This document shows positions 20,328 to 22,717 of a stretch of 22,717 bases of DNA, in pieces. The DNA is from an uncultured Eubacteriales bacterium (GTDB lineage: Bacteria > Bacillota > Clostridia > Monoglobales > Monoglobaceae), in the NCBI GenBank assembly GCA_958352815.1, contig CATWQA010000034.1, positions 1 through 22,717 of the forward strand, given 5' to 3'. Position 1 is the stretch's first letter. Each line of letters begins with the position of its first letter. A model generated the notes under the pieces. That model was not told where the DNA came from and ran no database searches. It saw only the letters and a list, made by a program, of their open reading frames with translations. Both the position numbers and the translations under genes were made by a program.

Positions 20328-22415
20328 ATGAAAAGAGGAGTTATAATTATTCTTGCGGCATTATCCTTAACATTCACTGCCGCGGTCATAGCGTCGGCGG
20401 AGAACGGTTTTGACAACTTAGCCTATGCCGATACTGTAGATACTCATATGGAATTTATTGCGGAAGATTGCGCCCTCGACGCAGAACAGTCGGAGTATAA
20501 CATTTCTCTTGCGGCAACCGGCACGTATTATGAGCAATACGGACTGTATTTTGACGAAAGCACCGGCACAATTACCGATGCCGACGAAACTTTATCAGGC
20601 AGTTACAATATTCCAACCCAAATTGACGGAGTTGATGTAAAAGCAATAAGTTCTTATGCATTTAAAGATTGTATATTATTAGAAAAAATATATGTTCCAA
20701 AAACTGTTGAAAGTATAGGAGTATATGCCTTTGAAAATTCTATTAGAGAAATAGAGTTTGAGGAGGGAACAACCAAGATACCGGACTATGCTTGCTGTTA
20801 TGCAAATAATCTTGAAAATGCTATCATACCTAACAGTGTTACATCAATAGGTAAGCGAGCATTTTTCAGCTGTAAAAATTTAAGCAGTTTTCCGGCATTA
20901 ACTTCACTTGAGGAAATAGGCGATTCAGCATTTGCCGGTTGTGCATCATTAGAAAAGATATACATTCCCAAAACCGTAGGCATACCGGGAGAATATGCAT
21001 TTTATAATTCTGTCAAAGAAATAGAGTTTGAGGAGGGTATAACAGAGATACCATACTTTTTCTGTTATTATGCAACCAATCTGGAAAGAGTGGTTATACC
21101 TGACAGTGTTATATCAATAGGCTATAAAGCATTTGAAGGTTGTGAAAAATTAAGCAGTTTTCCGGCATTAACATCGCTTTGGGAAATAGGGGATGACGCA
21201 TTTATCGGTTGCGTATCATTAGAAAAGATGTATATACCCAAAACAATACTGTATATAGGAACCAACGCTTTCGAAAATTCTGTCAGGGAAATAGAGTTTG
21301 AGGAGGGAATAACAGGAATACAGAGTGCAGCCTGTAAGAATGCCACCAATCTGGAAAGAGTGGTTATACCGAACAGTGTTACCTCAATAGGCAATTCAGC
21401 CTTTGAAGGCTGCAGTAAGTTAAGCAGCTTTCCGGTGCTGACATCACTTGCGAAAATAGGCGAGTCAGCATTTGCCGGTTGCAGTAAGCTGAGCAGTTTT
21501 CCCACATTGACATCACTTGTAGAAATAGGTGAATCAGCATTTAAGAATTGTTTTGCATTAGAAAAGATGTACATTCCCAAAACCATAGAGAGTATAGGTC
21601 AATGTGCATTCGAAAATTCTATTAAAGAAATAGAATTTGAGGAGGGGATAACCAAGATCCCGGACAATGCATGCAAGCGTGCGTACCTTTTGAAAAATGT
21701 GATTGTACCGGACAGTGTTACCTCGATCGGGGAGAAAGCGTTTGAAGGCTGCAGTAAGCTGAGCAGTTTTCCGATACTGACGTCACTTACGGAAATAGGC
21801 AATGCGGCATTTTACGGTTGTAATGCATTAGAGAGGATAGTTATTCCTAAAACCATAGAAAGGATAGATTTAACAGCGTTTATGCAGTCTGTTAAAGAAA
21901 TAGAGTTTGAAGAAGGAATAATTAAGATCCCGAAAAATGCCTGTTATTATGCCACCGATCTGGAAAGAGTAGTTATACCGGACAGCGTTAAAAGCATCGG
22001 CGATTATGCCTTTAATTTATGTGATAGCTTATCAGTTGTATACTACACCGGAACAGAAGCTGAATGGAACCAACTTGAAATAAACAGTATTAATAACAGC
22101 GGATTGCTGAGAGCTACCATTCGTTTCCTGGGTTATGATTCTGATATAGTGATTTGCAATGTTACAGAGAATAAGTCGCCGTGTGTGGTGTCGGCGAATT
22201 TCCAAAACAATACGGATGAGACTCTGACCTTTGAAGCTATCTGCGCCGTATACGATGAGGAAGGCGCGCTTATTACATACGCAAAGGAAACCGTAAGGCT
22301 TGATTCCGATGATACACAAGACATAATATTTAATCCGGAGGCAAGCGGCTGGGCTTCGTTTAAGCTGTTCGCTTGGGACGAGCTGGGAGCTATGCACCCT
22401 CTCAGTCAGATTTAG
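20328..22415 (+). CDS. Exported BspA-like leucine-rich-repeat protein 2
   Basis: A 695-aa secreted protein. Signal peptide 1-24 (MKRG, hydrophobic core, ASA). The opening GTYYEQYGLYFDESTGTITD matches LRR protein 1. The LRR region (about 115-580) is built from a higher-order unit of about 90 residues made of four different LRRs: LEKIYIPKTVESIGVYAFEN, IREIEFEEGTTKIPDYACCY, LENAIIPNSVTSIGKRAFFS and LSSFPALTSLEEIGDSAFAG. It is present about five times, with the fourth LRR doubled in the third unit. The final non-LRR domain (SDIVICNVTENKSPCVVSAN to HPLSQI) is shared with protein 1. No anchor is visible. AGGGAGG precedes ATG 20328. A secreted or surface binding role is likely from the family; the ligand is unknown. 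Confidence 0.9.
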   Translation: MKRGVIIILAALSLTFTAAVIASAENGFDNLAYADTVDTHMEFIAEDCALDAEQSEYNISLAATGTYYEQYGLYFDESTGTITDADETLSGSYNIPTQIDGVDVKAISSYAFKDCILLEKIYVPKTVESIGVYAFENSIREIEFEEGTTKIPDYACCYANNLENAIIPNSVTSIGKRAFFSCKNLSSFPALTSLEEIGDSAFAGCASLEKIYIPKTVGIPGEYAFYNSVKEIEFEEGITEIPYFFCYYATNLERVVIPDSVISIGYKAFEGCEKLSSFPALTSLWEIGDDAFIGCVSLEKMYIPKTILYIGTNAFENSVREIEFEEGITGIQSAACKNATNLERVVIPNSVTSIGNSAFEGCSKLSSFPVLTSLAKIGESAFAGCSKLSSFPTLTSLVEIGESAFKNCFALEKMYIPKTIESIGQCAFENSIKEIEFEEGITKIPDNACKRAYLLKNVIVPDSVTSIGEKAFEGCSKLSSFPILTSLTEIGNAAFYGCNALERIVIPKTIERIDLTAFMQSVKEIEFEEGIIKIPKNACYYATDLERVVIPDSVKSIGDYAFNLCDSLSVVYYTGTEAEWNQLEINSINNSGLLRATIRFLGYDSDIVICNVTENKSPCVVSANFQNNTDETLTFEAICAVYDEEGALITYAKETVRLDSDDTQDIIFNPEASGWASFKLFAWDELGAMHPLSQI

Positions 22416-22478
22416 AAAAATTATAGATTTCTTCCCAAGAAAATCAAGCAAATAACAAGACGGGGCGCACACGCGCCT
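22341..22478 (+). repeat. Near-identical 3' unit, copy 2
   Basis: Pairs with 20024-20161 (one difference in 138 bp), crossing from coding into non-coding sequence. Confidence 0.9.
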
Positions 22479-22490
22479 CGTCTCTGTTTA
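22458..22490 (+). terminator. Terminator after LRR gene 2
   Basis: AGACGGGGCGC (22458-22468)/GCGCCTCGTCT (22473-22483), 11 bp with one G-U, ACAC loop, then TCTGTTT. The bulge in copy 1 is replaced here by a wobble pair. Confidence 0.75.
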
Positions 22491-22563
22491 AGATTATTTA
22501 TTAGTATATAACTGTTTCTGCCAACGCAAATGGACTTTGCGTATATTATAACATCATAAATTC

Positions 22564-22592
22564 GTAGGGGCGCGCAATAAATGGTGCCCCTA
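22564..22592. repeat. GTAGGGGC hairpin repeat, copy 3
   Basis: GTAGGGGC/GCCCCTAC, 8 perfect pairs with a 13-nt loop. It directly abuts the terminal-inverted-repeat element copy that follows. Confidence 0.6.
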
Positions 22593-22717
22593 CTACTGTG
22601 TAACAGCTAAAACTTTATATATTTAAACTCGATTATTTTGATAAAGGCTTTGCCTTTTAAACCAATGCCGAGCCCATATTCCGCCCTACCAAGCCGCGGC
22701 GGCAATGTCGCCAAAGC
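22593..22717. mobile_element. Partial terminal-inverted-repeat element at window edge
   Basis: 22593-22652 matches the left end of the 17876-18079 element (ACTGTGTAACAGCTAAAACT and the following AT-rich part). From 22635 on it matches the inverted copy at 1-60. The element continues past the window. No gene is seen in 22491-22717. Confidence 0.7.

Noticed and set aside
21122..21586. A 154-codon minus-strand frame in LRR gene 2
   Set aside because: It is the antisense reading of the LRR repeats and is itself periodic for that reason.

Overview
The window looks like a chromosomal segment of a strictly anaerobic, fermentative Clostridia-type Firmicute, probably close to the Ruminococcaceae/Oscillospiraceae. 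This is inferred from type III glutamine synthetase, the B. subtilis-like mazG-rqcP pair, a ferredoxin and [FeFe]-hydrogenase gene set, strong AGGAGG ribosome sites, consensus sigma-A promoters with 17-bp spacers, an S-layer-homology protein and BspA-type leucine-rich-repeat proteins. No taxonomic marker such as rRNA is present.

Region 1 (1-5.3 kb) is housekeeping and nitrogen assimilation. It holds mazG overlapping rqcP, then glnA (type III) behind a consensus promoter and a leader that folds into an intrinsic terminator, then an ammonium transporter fused to a C-terminal PII domain. Uptake, signalling and ammonium fixation are therefore adjacent. A terminator lies between glnA and amt, with no clear second promoter.

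Region 2 (5.3-12 kb) holds topB, broken by an apparent 2-nt duplication, tRNA-Pro(GGG), an SLH-domain exported protein and an unrecognised lipoprotein. These lie in long intergenic stretches filled with palindromic, dispersed repeats. At least five repeat types recur, some with compensatory stem changes.

Region 3 (12-17.3 kb) is the most interesting part, a hydrogen-metabolism operon. It encodes a thioredoxin-like [2Fe-2S] protein, a HydS-like sensory [FeFe]-hydrogenase with a PAS domain, a SpoIIE/PP2C phosphatase and a catalytic-looking [FeFe]-hydrogenase, followed by a separately promoted 2[4Fe-4S] ferredoxin. The promoter carries a near-perfect Rex operator over its -35 box. The roughly 280-nt leader contains a 165-bp-spaced duplication that folds into paired hairpins. 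The proposed logic is Rex sensing NADH/NAD+ at the promoter, HydS sensing H2, and the phosphatase passing that signal on, while HydA re-oxidises ferredoxin.

Region 4 (17.4-22.7 kb) starts with a leftward XRE regulator whose promoter sits on a perfect 15+15-bp inverted repeat, opposed by a rightward promoter with no evident gene. A 204-bp terminal-inverted-repeat element follows. Two exported BspA-like LRR proteins come next and share almost identical 3' ends and terminators. Both window edges carry inverted copies of one repeat.
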